Source: TMP-24 sp046348855 (lineage in GTDB: Bacteria > Pseudomonadota > Alphaproteobacteria > Rhodobacterales > Rhodobacteraceae). From it: a stretch of 64,000 nt of DNA. The translations under genes were made by a program, and so were the position numbers. The stretch spans positions 60,935 through 124,934 of the forward strand of contig JAXMDK010000014.1 of the NCBI GenBank assembly GCA_046348855.1, written 5' to 3'. The notes beneath the pieces were generated by a model. That model saw only the letters and a program-made list of their open reading frames with translations. It did not search any database and had not been told where the DNA came from. Positions 34,027 through 43,270 of this stretch are shown in pieces (the stretch's first letter is position 1; each line of letters begins with the position of its first letter).

Positions 34027-35817
34027 ATGGCCCGCAGACCAGCACCGATGACCGAGGATCGCGGCCTGTCCAGGCGGGTGGGATCGCTTGCCGCGCTCTG
34101 GCCGTTCCTCAGGCCCTACCGGGGCATGGCGGCGATGGCGCTGGCGGCGCTGACGCTGACGGCCACCATCAGCCTGATCCTGCCCATCGCCGTGCGCCGG
34201 GTCGTCGACGGATTCACCAAGGGCTCGGCGCTGCTCGACCAGTATTTCGTGGCGGCGCTGGCAATCGCGCTGGCGCTCGCGCTCGGCACCGGGGCGCGCT
34301 ACTACCTGGTCACCCGGCTGGGCGAGCGGGTGGTGGCCGACATCCGCCGCGCGGTCTTCGACCGGGTGATCGGGCTGAGCCCGGCCTTCTACGAACAGCT
34401 GATGACGGGCGAGATCCTCAGCCGCATCACCACCGACACGACGCTGATCCTGTCGGTGATCGGATCGTCGGTGTCGGTCGCCTTGCGCAACTTCCTGATG
34501 CTGGCCGGCGGGCTGGCGCTGATGCTGCTGACCAGCCCCAAGCTGACCGGGCTGGTGCTGCTGATCGTGCCGGCGGTTGTCGTGCCGATCGTGGTGCTGG
34601 GCCGTCGACTGCGGCTTCTCAGCCGCGAGAACCAGGACTGGATCGCCGCCTCCTCGGGCCTGGCGTCCGAGGCGCTGTCCTCGGTCCAGACGGTGCAGGC
34701 CTTCACCCATGAGGACGCCAGCCGCCAGAGCTTTGCCGACCTGACCGAAAAGAGCTTCGTTTCCGCCAAGGTCAGGATCAAGGCGCGGGCGGTGATGACC
34801 GCCATCGTCATCTTCCTGATTTCGGCGGGCGTCGTGGGCGTGCTGTGGATCGGCGCGCGCGACGTGCGGGCCGGCGCGATGAGCGTGGGCGATCTGGTGC
34901 AGTTCGTCATCTATTCGGTGATGGTGGCGGGATCGGCAGGGGCGCTGTCGGAAATCTGGGGCGAGCTGCAGCGCGCCGCCGGCGCGACCGAGCGGCTGGG
35001 CGAGTTGCTGGCGGTAGGCGACAGCATCGCCGATCCGGCGCGGCCCGTGCAGCTGGCGCCGCCGGTCAAGGGCGACCTTGCGTTCGAGAACGTGACTTTC
35101 CACTACCCCACCCGCCCGACCAAATCGGCGCTGACCGGGGTGACGCTGAAGGTGCGTGCCGGGGAAACGGTGGCGCTGGTCGGCCCGTCGGGCGCAGGCA
35201 AGACCACCGTAATCCAGCTGATCCTGCGCTTCTACGACCCCGAAAGCGGCCGCGTCACCCTGGACGGGACCGACCTGCGGGACCTGGCGCGGGCCGACTT
35301 CCGCCGCTCTGTCGCGCTGGTGCCGCAGGACCCGGTGATCTTCGCCGCCTCGGCGCGCGAGAACATCCGCTTCGGCCGGCCCGAGGCGACGGATGCCGAG
35401 GTCGAGACCGCGGCGCGCGCGGCGGCGGCGCACGAGTTTCTTCTGGCGCTGCCGCAGGGCTATGACACGTTCGTCGGCGAACGCGGTGTCATGCTGTCGG
35501 GCGGGCAGAAGCAGCGCATCGCCATCGCCCGCGCCATCCTGCGCGACGCGCCGGTGCTGCTCTTGGACGAGGCCACCTCGGCGCTCGATGCCGAAAGCGA
35601 GCGGGCGGTGCAGGGCGCGGTCGAGCGGCTGGCGCGCGGGCGCACCACGCTGATCGTCGCGCACCGGCTGGCGACGGTGAAGAAGGCCGACCGGATCGTG
35701 GTCTTCGACCAGGGCCGGATCGTCGCCGAGGGCACCCATGACGCGCTGGTGGCCGAGGGCGGGCTTTACGCCCGGCTGGCGCGGTTGCAGTTCACCGACG
35801 GCGAGCTGGCCGCCTGA
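34027..35817 (+). CDS. ABC transporter, fused permease and ATPase (MsbA/lipid-exporter type)
   Basis: This half-transporter exporter of 596 residues works as a homodimer in the inner membrane. Six membrane helices in the first 300 residues include ALTLTATISLILPIAVRRVV and LMLAGGLALMLLTSPKLTGL. The ATPase has Walker A VGPSGAGKTT, signature LSGGQKQRIAIARA, Walker B VLLLDEATSALD and the H-loop VAHRLATV. The closest recognised type is MsbA-like lipid or multidrug exporters; the substrate cannot be told from sequence. A strong Shine-Dalgarno (CAGGAGG) precedes the ATG. It stands between tRNA-Leu and an acyl-CoA synthetase. Confidence 0.9.
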   Translation: MARRPAPMTEDRGLSRRVGSLAALWPFLRPYRGMAAMALAALTLTATISLILPIAVRRVVDGFTKGSALLDQYFVAALAIALALALGTGARYYLVTRLGERVVADIRRAVFDRVIGLSPAFYEQLMTGEILSRITTDTTLILSVIGSSVSVALRNFLMLAGGLALMLLTSPKLTGLVLLIVPAVVVPIVVLGRRLRLLSRENQDWIAASSGLASEALSSVQTVQAFTHEDASRQSFADLTEKSFVSAKVRIKARAVMTAIVIFLISAGVVGVLWIGARDVRAGAMSVGDLVQFVIYSVMVAGSAGALSEIWGELQRAAGATERLGELLAVGDSIADPARPVQLAPPVKGDLAFENVTFHYPTRPTKSALTGVTLKVRAGETVALVGPSGAGKTTVIQLILRFYDPESGRVTLDGTDLRDLARADFRRSVALVPQDPVIFAASARENIRFGRPEATDAEVETAARAAAAHEFLLALPQGYDTFVGERGVMLSGGQKQRIAIARAILRDAPVLLLDEATSALDAESERAVQGAVERLARGRTTLIVAHRLATVKKADRIVVFDQGRIVAEGTHDALVAEGGLYARLARLQFTDGELAA

Positions 35818-35910
35818 GGATCGCAGCGTCACGCTTGCCCCGGCTGGGCTTTGCCGCCATCCTTTCCGGCGACGACGGGCGATCCAACCGCCCGCCGGGG
35901 AGGAGAGGGA

Positions 35911-37806
35911 ATGGGGAAATTCGCTTCGCTGGCCGACCGCGATGCGGTCGAGCAGGCCATGCCGTATGAGCAGCGCGACCTGCCGGTAACGCTCTACGAA
36001 TTCCTGTCACGCACCCGGCAGGCGCATGGCGAACGACCCGCGATCAGCTTCCAGATGTTTTCCGGCGCGAAGGACCGCGCCGAAACCCTGACCTGGGCCG
36101 ACCTGCACGACCGCGTGACCCGCGCCGCCAACCTGTTCCGCGCGCTCGGCGTCGGTGAAGGCGATGTGGTGGCCTATCTTCTGCCCAACGCCACCGAAAC
36201 CGCGGTCACGCTGCTGGGGGGCGCGGTGGCGGGGATCGTCAACCCGATCAACCCGCTGCTGGAGCCCGAACAGATCGCCGCGATCCTGCGCGAAACCGGG
36301 GCCAAGGTGCTGGTGACGCTGAAGGCCTTTCCCCATTCCGACCTTGCCCAGAAGGCGGCCGCGGCGGCGGCCCTGGCGCCGGGGGTCGGGACGGTGCTGG
36401 AGGTTGACCTTAACCGCTATCTGGCCCCGCCGAAAAGCTGGATCGTGCCCTTCATCCGGCCGAAGAACCCGGTCAAGCACGGCGCGCGGGTGATGGCGTT
36501 CAACGCCGCCTGCGCCCATCAGCCCGGCGACCACCTGACCTTCGCCGATGCCGAGGGCGACCGGGTGGCGGCCTATTTCCACACCGGCGGCACGACCGGG
36601 ATGCCCAAGGTGGCGCGGCACAAGTATTCCGGGATGATCTACAACGGCTGGCTGGGCGGCACGCTGCTGTTCGAGAAGGAAGACGTGCTGATCTGCCCCC
36701 TGCCCCTCTTCCACGTCTTTGCCGCCTATCCGGTGATGATGTCCTGCATCGCCTCGGGGGCGCACATGGTGATGCCGACGCCGCAGGGCTATCGCGGCCA
36801 GGGCGTGTTCGACAATTTCTGGAAGCTGATCGAACGCTGGCAGGTGACGTTCCTCATCACCGTGCCCACCGCCATTTCCGCGCTGATGCAGCGCCCGGTC
36901 GATGCCGATGTCTCGTCGCTGAAAACCGCGATTTCCGGCTCGGCGCCGCTGCCGATCGAGCTTTACAACCGCTTCAAGGCCGCCACCGGGGTCGAGATCG
37001 CCGAAGGTTACGGGCTGACCGAAGCCACGTGCCTGGTGTCCTGCAATCCGGTCAACGGGCTGAAGAAGGTCGGTTCGGTCGGGGTGCCCCTGCCCTACAG
37101 CCACGTCCGCATCCTGCAACTGAACGCCTCGCACATGGTGGTGCGCGAATGCGGCCCCGACGAGGTCGGCGAAATCTGCGTGTCGAACCCCGGCGTCTTT
37201 GCCGGCTCGACCTATACCGAGGCCGACAAGAACCGCACGCTCTTTGCCGAAGGCCGGTTCCTGCGCACCGGCGACCTGGGGCGGATCGACGCCGACGGCT
37301 ATCTGTGGATCACCGGGCGGGCCAAGGACCTGATCATCCGCGGCGGCCACAACATCGACCCGGCGATGATCGAGGAGGCGCTGGCCGGCCATCCGGCGGT
37401 CGCGTTCGTCGGCGCCATCGGCCAGCCCGACGCCTTTGCCGGCGAACTGCCCTGCGCCTATGTCGAGCTGGTCAAGGGCGCCAGCGCCACGCCGGACGAG
37501 CTGATGGCCTATGCCCGCGACCATATCCCCGAACGGGCGGCGCAGCCCAAGCATATCGAGATCCTGCCCGAACTGCCCAAGACCGCGGTGGGCAAGATCT
37601 TCAAGCCCGACCTGCGACGGCTGGCGATCCACCGGGTGTTCGACGCCACACTGGCCGAGGCGGGGATATCCGCCTCGGTCGCCGAGGTGGTCGAGGACAA
37701 GAAGCTGGGTCTTGTCGCCCGGCTGGAACGGCGCGGCGTGGTCAACGAAGAGGCGGTCGACAAGCTGATGGGTGGGTTCACGACGCCCTGGGCGTGGAAG
37801 GGGTAG
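35911..37806 (+). CDS. Acyl-CoA synthetase (AMP-forming, fatty-acyl/acyl-CoA ligase family)
   Basis: This 631-residue adenylate-forming enzyme activates a carboxylic acid to its CoA thioester. The start MGKFASLADRDAVEQAMPYE has an ideal Shine-Dalgarno (GGAGGAG). Motif A5-type core YFHTGGTTGMPKVARHKYS, YGLTEATCLVSCNP, LRTGDLGRIDADGYLWITGR, and the hinge KDLIIRGGHNIDPAMIEEAL are all present, as is the C-terminal catalytic Lys region LPKTAVGKIFKPDLR. It ends with an extension beyond the usual core. The substrate chain length is not predictable. It is convergent with putR; repeat element B lies between them. Confidence 0.88.
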   Translation: MGKFASLADRDAVEQAMPYEQRDLPVTLYEFLSRTRQAHGERPAISFQMFSGAKDRAETLTWADLHDRVTRAANLFRALGVGEGDVVAYLLPNATETAVTLLGGAVAGIVNPINPLLEPEQIAAILRETGAKVLVTLKAFPHSDLAQKAAAAAALAPGVGTVLEVDLNRYLAPPKSWIVPFIRPKNPVKHGARVMAFNAACAHQPGDHLTFADAEGDRVAAYFHTGGTTGMPKVARHKYSGMIYNGWLGGTLLFEKEDVLICPLPLFHVFAAYPVMMSCIASGAHMVMPTPQGYRGQGVFDNFWKLIERWQVTFLITVPTAISALMQRPVDADVSSLKTAISGSAPLPIELYNRFKAATGVEIAEGYGLTEATCLVSCNPVNGLKKVGSVGVPLPYSHVRILQLNASHMVVRECGPDEVGEICVSNPGVFAGSTYTEADKNRTLFAEGRFLRTGDLGRIDADGYLWITGRAKDLIIRGGHNIDPAMIEEALAGHPAVAFVGAIGQPDAFAGELPCAYVELVKGASATPDELMAYARDHIPERAAQPKHIEILPELPKTAVGKIFKPDLRRLAIHRVFDATLAEAGISASVAEVVEDKKLGLVARLERRGVVNEEAVDKLMGGFTTPWAWKG

Positions 37807-37818
37807 CAGGGGGCAGGC

Positions 37819-38135
37819 GCAAGATCGCATCAATACCAAGCGCCACAGGCCAACGTTCCCTTCCCGGACCGATCAGGTGACGCGCCGGTGGCGCGTCACC
37901 CCATCCGTTGGCCGGAGCGCAAGCGCAGGCCAAGGGGTCGTCCGCAGTCCTGAAGGTTCGGGCACGGACAGCGCCCGCCCCGGTGGGGGCGAAGCCCCCG
38001 CCGCCCGAAGGGCGGGGGCTGGGCGTGCGGGTGGGGCACCCGGCCCGAGCGAGGCTTAAACCGACCGCTGTGCCGCGCGAGGCGATGGCCTCGCGCTCGT
38101 TCGCCGCCGCGGGTCCGAACTGATCCGACCGCGCC
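37819..38135 (+). repeat. Structured intergenic repeat, copy B
   Basis: Plus-orientation copy filling the convergent gap between the acyl-CoA synthetase and putR genes. It begins GCAAGATCGCATCAA, then CCCGGACCGATCAGG. It has an 11-bp perfect hairpin GGTGACGCGCC / GGCGCGTCACC (37876-37900), TTGGCCGGAGCGCAAGCGCA, a G+C-rich centre with GGGCGGGGGCTGGGCGTGCG, and the terminal hairpin GCGCGAGGC-GATG-GCCTCGCGC (38075-38096), ending at TGATCCGACCGCGCC. Nothing else is seen in this 329-bp gap. Confidence 0.85.
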
Positions 38136-38609
38136 CTAAAGCCCCGCCTCCTTCACCGCCTCCATCGCCACGAAGGTCGAGGTCGAGGCGACGTGCGGCA
38201 GGGTCGAGATCCGTTCGCCCAGGACCCGGCGATAGGCGGCGATGTCGCCGGTCCTGACCTTGAGGAGATAGTCGAAGGACGAGGCCATCATGTGGCATTC
38301 CTCGATCTCGGGCACCGCATGGACCGCCCGGTTGAAGGCCTGCAGCGCCGCCTCGCGCGTGTCCGACAGCCGCACCTCGACGAAAGCGACATGGGCAAGG
38401 CCCATGCGGATCGGGTTCAGCACCGCCCGGTAGCCGGCGATCACCCCCAGATCCTCCAGCCGCTTGACCCGCGCCTGAGTCGGCGTCTTGGTCAGGCCGA
38501 TGCGACGGGCGAGTTCGGTCACCGCCATGCGCCCGTCGCCGGCCAGTTCGCGGATGATCGACTGGTCGAAACGGTCAAGATCGGGTTGCGCGTTTGGTCT
38601 GTCGATCAT
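38136..38609 (-). CDS. putR: Lrp/AsnC-family regulator, likely PutR of putA
   Basis: This 157-residue regulator has an N-terminal helix-turn-helix (RFDQSIIRELAGDGRMAVTE followed by LARRIGLTKTPTQARVKRLE) and a C-terminal RAM ligand-binding domain (VEVRLSDTREAALQAFNRAV and ECHMMASSFDYLLKVRTGDI). It is divergently transcribed from putA with a 93-nt gap, the classic arrangement for PutR activating proline catabolism in response to proline. The start at the ATG 38609 is chosen over an upstream TTG; neither has a clear Shine-Dalgarno. The gene name rests on position. Confidence 0.85.
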   Translation of the reverse strand: MIDRPNAQPDLDRFDQSIIRELAGDGRMAVTELARRIGLTKTPTQARVKRLEDLGVIAGYRAVLNPIRMGLAHVAFVEVRLSDTREAALQAFNRAVHAVPEIEECHMMASSFDYLLKVRTGDIAAYRRVLGERISTLPHVASTSTFVAMEAVKEAGL

Positions 38610-38702
38610 CACATCTATGGCCAATTTGCCTGCGTTTCAGAAAAGTATAGGAAAACAGCCTGCACAACAAACGGTATCATGGGCCAAATCAGGAGCATCC
38701 CC

Positions 38703-41700
38703 ATGACCAGCACCGAATCCCTCTGGACCGCGATCGAAACCGGCTCGCTTCAGGACGAAGCCGTGCTTCTGCGGCGGCTCATTCCGGCCACCGGGCTCGA
38801 CCTGCCGGGCCGCGCCCGCGTCGCCGCCGCCGGGGCCGATCTCGTGACCAAGATCCGCGCCGACGTGCGCCCCGGCCTGATGGAGGTGTTCCTCGCCGAA
38901 TACGGCCTGTCGACCGACGAAGGCATCGCGCTGATGTGCCTGGCCGAGGCGCTGCTGCGGGTGCCGGACGCCGAGACGATGGATGCGCTGATCGAGGACA
39001 AGATCGCACCGTCGGACTGGGGCCGGCACCTAGGGCAGTCAGCCTCGCCGCTCGTCAATGCCTCGACCTGGGCGCTGCTGCTGACCGGCAAGGTGCTGGA
39101 GGAAGGCGCGCCCGGCGTCGTCGGCCATCTGCGCGCCGCCGTGCGCCGGCTGGGCGAGCCGGTGATCCGCAAGGCGGTCCAGCGGGCGATGAAGGAAATG
39201 GGCAAGCAGTTCGTGCTGGGCGAAACCATCCAGTCGGCGATGATCCGCGCCCAAGAGATGGAAACGCAGGGCTACACCTATTCCTACGACATGCTGGGCG
39301 AGGCCGCCAAGACCGCCGGCGACGCGGTGCGCTATGCCAAGGCCTACGGCATGGCCATCGACGCCATCGCCAGCGCCTGCGACCGCGAGGACATCGGCAC
39401 CAACCCCGGCATCTCGGTGAAACTGTCGGCGCTGCACCCCCGCTATGAGGTGGCGCAGGAAGCCCGGGTGATGGCCGAACTGGTGCCGGTGGTGCGCGAT
39501 CTGGCCCGCAAGGCCGCGAAGGCCAAGATGGGCTTCAACATCGACGCAGAGGAGGCCGACCGGCTGACCCTGTCCCTGAAGGTGATCGAGGCGGTGCTGT
39601 CGGACCCCGAACTGAAGGGCTGGGCGGGCTTCGGCATCGTGGTGCAGGCCTATGGCCGCCGTGCGGGCGCGGTCATCGACTGGCTGCACGACCTGGCCGC
39701 CCGGCTGGACCGCAAGATCATGATCCGCCTGGTCAAGGGCGCCTACTGGGACGCCGAGGTGAAGCGGGCACAGGTTCTGGGGCTGGCCGACTTTCCGGTC
39801 TTCACCCGCAAGGAATCGACCGACGTCAGCTACATCGCCAATGCCCGCAAGCTGCTGGGGATGACCGACCGCATCTATCCGCAGTTCGCCACCCACAATG
39901 CCCACACCGTCGCCGCGATCCTCGACATGGTGCAGCCGGGGCAGGCCTACGAATTCCAGCGCCTGCACGGCATGGGCGAACGGCTGCACGACATCGTGCA
40001 CAAGGCCCACAATTCGCGCTGCCGCATCTATGCGCCGGTCGGTGCGCACCGCGACCTTCTGGCCTATCTGGTGCGGCGGCTTCTGGAAAACGGCGCGAAC
40101 TCGTCCTTCGTGCACAAGATCGTCGATCTTGAGGTCGCGCCCGAAATCGTCGCCGCCTGCCCGATCACCCAGGTCGAGGCGATGCTTCCCAAGGTCGCCA
40201 ACAAGGCCATCCGCAAGGGGCCGGACCTGTTTGCGCCCGAACGGGTCAATTCCAAAGGCTTCGACCTGACCGACGCCGGCACGCTGGCGCTGATCGACGA
40301 GGCGCGCGGCGCCCATGCGGCGACCGAATTCATCGCCGATCCGCTGATCGCCGGCAATGTCATCGGCCTGCCGGTGCGGCGGGTCGTGAACCCGGCGAAC
40401 GGGCAATATCTGGGCAAGGTCACCGACGCCGGCCCCGCCGACGTGGCAACCGCGCTGGCCGCCGCCCGTCCCTGGTCGGCGACCGTCGCCCAGCGCGCCA
40501 AGATCCTGAACCGCGCCGCCGACCTGTACGAGGAAAACTTCGGCCCGATCTTCGCGCTTCTGGCGCGCGAGGCCGGCAAGACCCTGGCCGACGCCGTGTC
40601 GGAACTGCGCGAGGCGGTGGATTTCCTGCGCTATTACGCGGCCCGCGCCCAGGCGATCGACGGCCAGGCGGCCGGCATCTTCACCTGCATCAGCCCGTGG
40701 AACTTCCCGCTGGCAATCTTCTCGGGCCAGATCGGTGCGGCGCTGGCGATGGGCAACGGGGTGCTGGCCAAGCCCGCCGAACAGACGCCGCTGATCGCCG
40801 CCTTCGCGGTGTCGCTTCTGCACAAGGCGGGCGTGCCGGTTTCGGCGCTGCAGCTTCTGCCCGGCGACGGCGCGGCGGTGGGCGCGGCGCTGACCTCGGA
40901 CCCGCGGGTGGCGGGGGTCTGCTTCACCGGCTCGACCGAAACCGCGCTTCTGATCCGCAAGGCGATGGCCGCGCATCTGGCACCCGGCGCGCCGCTGATC
41001 GCCGAAACCGGCGGGCTGAACGCGATGATCGTCGATTCCACGGCGCTGCCCGAACAGGCGGTGCGCGACGTCATCGGCTCGGCCTTCCAGTCGGCCGGCC
41101 AGCGTTGTTCGGCGCTGCGCTGCCTGTATGTGCAGGAAGACATCGCCGACCATTTCACCGAGATGCTGTTCGGCGCGATGGAGGAACTGGTGCAGGGCGA
41201 TCCCTGGCTCTTGTCGACCGACATCGGCCCGGTCATCGACCACGAGGCCGAGGCGGGCATCCGCGCCCATATCGAACAGGCACGGCGCGAGGGCCGGCTG
41301 CTGCGGCAACTGTCGCGGCCGAAGGGGGGCCATTTCATCGCCCCGGCCGTGATCCGGGTCAAGGGAATCGCCGACCTGGAGCGCGAAATCTTCGGGCCGG
41401 TCCTGCACATCGCCACCTTCCGCGCCGATGACCTGCCCAAGGTCGTCGCGGCGATCAACGCCACCGGCTACGGGCTGACCTTCGGGCTGCATACCCGCAT
41501 CGACAACCGCGTGCAGGAGGTGTGCGAGGCGCTGCGCGTCGGCAACATCTACGTCAACCGCAACCAGATCGGCGCGGTGGTGGGCAGCCAGCCCTTCGGC
41601 GGCGAAGGACTGTCGGGCACCGGGCCCAAGGCCGGCGGGCCGGACTATCTGGCGCGCTTTGCCGCCAACCCGGCGCAGGTGCTGGCCGATGCCGCCATCG

Positions 41701-42167
41701 TCGGCGCGGCCGCCGCCGCCGATCCCGGCGCCATCCGCAAGGCGTTGGCGATCCAGCCCGCCGCCGGACGCGCCGACGAGACCAACCTGCCGGGGCCGAC
41801 CGGCGAATCGAACCGGCTGAGCCTGCATCCGCGCCCGCCGATCCTGTGCCTCGGCCCCGGCACTGCCGCCGCCGCCGACCAGGCGCGGGCGGTCCGGGCG
41901 CTGGGGGGCGACGCGGTCGAGGTTCCCGGCCACCTGCCGCCCGAGGTGCTGACCACGCTTCAGGGCCTGTCGGGGGCGATCTGGTGGGGGGCACCGGAGC
42001 CGGCCCGCGCGATGGTGCAGGCGCTGGCGGCGCGCAAGGGGCCGATCCTGCCGCTCATCACCGGCCAGCCGGACCGCGCCCATGTGACCGAGGCACGCCA
42101 CGTCTGCGTCGACACCACCGCCTCGGGCGGCAACGCCGCCCTTCTGGCCGAGGCCGGGACCGCTTGA
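38703..42167 (+). CDS. putA: Bifunctional proline dehydrogenase / L-glutamate gamma-semialdehyde dehydrogenase PutA
   Basis: PutA oxidises proline to glutamate in two steps (FAD, then NAD). The product is 1154 residues from the ATG at 38703 with Shine-Dalgarno CAGGAG. It lacks the N-terminal ribbon-helix-helix of the E. coli enzyme, fitting a separate regulator. The PRODH domain (about residues 130-460) has SYDMLGEAAKTAGDA, NPGISVKLSALHPRY and MIRLVKGAYWDAEVKRAQ. The ALDH domain (about 500-990) has GIFTCISPWNFPLAIFSGQI, CFTGSTETALLIRKAM, the glutamate in AETGGLNAMIVDSTA and the catalytic Cys in SAGQRCSALRCLYVQ. A C-terminal extension of about 140 residues follows. Confidence 0.97.
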   Translation: MTSTESLWTAIETGSLQDEAVLLRRLIPATGLDLPGRARVAAAGADLVTKIRADVRPGLMEVFLAEYGLSTDEGIALMCLAEALLRVPDAETMDALIEDKIAPSDWGRHLGQSASPLVNASTWALLLTGKVLEEGAPGVVGHLRAAVRRLGEPVIRKAVQRAMKEMGKQFVLGETIQSAMIRAQEMETQGYTYSYDMLGEAAKTAGDAVRYAKAYGMAIDAIASACDREDIGTNPGISVKLSALHPRYEVAQEARVMAELVPVVRDLARKAAKAKMGFNIDAEEADRLTLSLKVIEAVLSDPELKGWAGFGIVVQAYGRRAGAVIDWLHDLAARLDRKIMIRLVKGAYWDAEVKRAQVLGLADFPVFTRKESTDVSYIANARKLLGMTDRIYPQFATHNAHTVAAILDMVQPGQAYEFQRLHGMGERLHDIVHKAHNSRCRIYAPVGAHRDLLAYLVRRLLENGANSSFVHKIVDLEVAPEIVAACPITQVEAMLPKVANKAIRKGPDLFAPERVNSKGFDLTDAGTLALIDEARGAHAATEFIADPLIAGNVIGLPVRRVVNPANGQYLGKVTDAGPADVATALAAARPWSATVAQRAKILNRAADLYEENFGPIFALLAREAGKTLADAVSELREAVDFLRYYAARAQAIDGQAAGIFTCISPWNFPLAIFSGQIGAALAMGNGVLAKPAEQTPLIAAFAVSLLHKAGVPVSALQLLPGDGAAVGAALTSDPRVAGVCFTGSTETALLIRKAMAAHLAPGAPLIAETGGLNAMIVDSTALPEQAVRDVIGSAFQSAGQRCSALRCLYVQEDIADHFTEMLFGAMEELVQGDPWLLSTDIGPVIDHEAEAGIRAHIEQARREGRLLRQLSRPKGGHFIAPAVIRVKGIADLEREIFGPVLHIATFRADDLPKVVAAINATGYGLTFGLHTRIDNRVQEVCEALRVGNIYVNRNQIGAVVGSQPFGGEGLSGTGPKAGGPDYLARFAANPAQVLADAAIVGAAAAADPGAIRKALAIQPAAGRADETNLPGPTGESNRLSLHPRPPILCLGPGTAAAADQARAVRALGGDAVEVPGHLPPEVLTTLQGLSGAIWWGAPEPARAMVQALAARKGPILPLITGQPDRAHVTEARHVCVDTTASGGNAALLAEAGTA

Positions 42168-42198
42168 CGAAAGGCCGCGGATCGGGAAGCGTCGTGCC

Positions 42199-42936
42199 AT
42201 GTTCCCGATCCGCGACCACAATCCCTCGGCCGGCACGCCCTTCGTCGTCTATGCGATCCTGGCGGCGAACCTGCTGGTCTTTGCGTATCAGTGGATCTTT
42301 GCCTCGGCCGAGCCGGCGGCATCGCAGTTCTACTACGATTGGGCGCTGTTTCCGGCAGCGGTGACGGACTACGGCGAATATCGGGGCCTTCTCACCTCGA
42401 TGTTCCTGCATGCAGGCCTTTTGCATCTGGGCGGCAACATGCTGTTCCTGTGGATCTTCGGCGACAATCTGGAAGACCAGATGGGCCATCTGCCGTTCCT
42501 GGCCTTCTATCTGGCCTGCGGCCTTCTGGCCGGGCTGGCGCAGGTCGCCACCGAGCCGCATTCGATGATCCCCACGGTCGGCGCCTCGGGGGCGATTGCC
42601 GGGGTCATGGGCGGCTACCTGTTGATGTTTCCGCGCGCCCGGGTCGATATCGTTGTCATCTTCATCATCTTCTTCAAGGTCTTCACGATTCCGTCGGTCA
42701 TCATGCTGGGGGTGTGGCTGGCCTTCCAGATCCTTGGCGGGGTCGGGTCGGTCGGCGAGGCGGGGGTGGCCTACTGGGCGCATGTCGGCGGCTTCGCGGC
42801 GGGGCTGGCACTGACGCTGCCGCTGTGGCTAAGGCGCGGCGGGCGTGAATTCTGGCGCGAGACCGAGGGGCTGCCGCCGCACGGCGAGGCGGTCTATGCG
42901 CCGTCGATTTTTCCCCGGATCGGGCGGCGCAAGTAG
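42199..42936 (+). CDS. Rhomboid-family intramembrane serine protease
   Basis: This 245-residue membrane protein has about six hydrophobic segments. The rhomboid motifs are HLGGNML (after TSMFLHAGLL), the nucleophile serine in PTVGASGAIAGVMGGYLLMF, and the catalytic histidine in VAYWAHVGGFAAGLALTL, so all active-site residues are present. It cleaves membrane-spanning substrates, which cannot be predicted. The start follows putA by 31 nt. It is convergent with hisG across repeat element C. Confidence 0.92.
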   Translation: MFPIRDHNPSAGTPFVVYAILAANLLVFAYQWIFASAEPAASQFYYDWALFPAAVTDYGEYRGLLTSMFLHAGLLHLGGNMLFLWIFGDNLEDQMGHLPFLAFYLACGLLAGLAQVATEPHSMIPTVGASGAIAGVMGGYLLMFPRARVDIVVIFIIFFKVFTIPSVIMLGVWLAFQILGGVGSVGEAGVAYWAHVGGFAAGLALTLPLWLRRGGREFWRETEGLPPHGEAVYAPSIFPRIGRRK

Positions 42937-42947
42937 GCGGCGGCTGC

Positions 42948-43253
42948 CGGATCATCTGAATTCCACGGCGGCGCATGAGCGCGAGGCCGTTGCCTCGCGC
43001 GTCGGGACCGGGGTCAGCCTGCGTCGGCCGTGCGCCAAGCGCACGGCCAGCCCCCGCCCCCCGGGCGGCGGGGGCACTGCCCCCACCGGGGCGGGTGCCG
43101 TCCGTGCCCAGAGGTTCGGGAAGGCGGATAACCCCTTGGCCCTTCCTCGCGTCAGGGCCAACGGACCGGGCAACGCGCCACCGGCGCGTCGCCTGATCGG
43201 CCCGGGCAAAGTGAAAACCGGCCCGCGACGCCTTGAATTGCGGTGATCTTGCC
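42948..43253 (-). repeat. Structured intergenic repeat, copy C
   Basis: Minus-orientation copy filling the convergent gap between the rhomboid gene and hisG. On the plus strand it shows the terminal hairpin GCGCGAGGC-CGTT-GCCTCGCGC (42979-43000), then CCGTGCGCCAAGCGCACGG, a long C-rich/G-rich core near 43051-43090, the hairpin ACGCGCC / GGCGCGT (43173-43189), CCTGATCGGCCCGGG, and the end block with GATCTTGC. Nothing else is seen in this 334-bp gap. Confidence 0.85.
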
Positions 43254-43270
43254 CGAAGCTCCGATAGGGG

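Noticed and set aside
37908..38123. Similar-looking small proteins encoded in the four intergenic repeats
   Set aside because: Translated frames across copies A-D resemble each other only because the DNA repeats. Frames differ between copies, lack starts with ribosome-binding sites and are dominated by hairpin-encoded Arg/Ala/Pro.
39039..42236. Minus-strand open frame of over 1000 codons
   Set aside because: It is antisense to putA, which is complete with all catalytic motifs. No recognisable domain.
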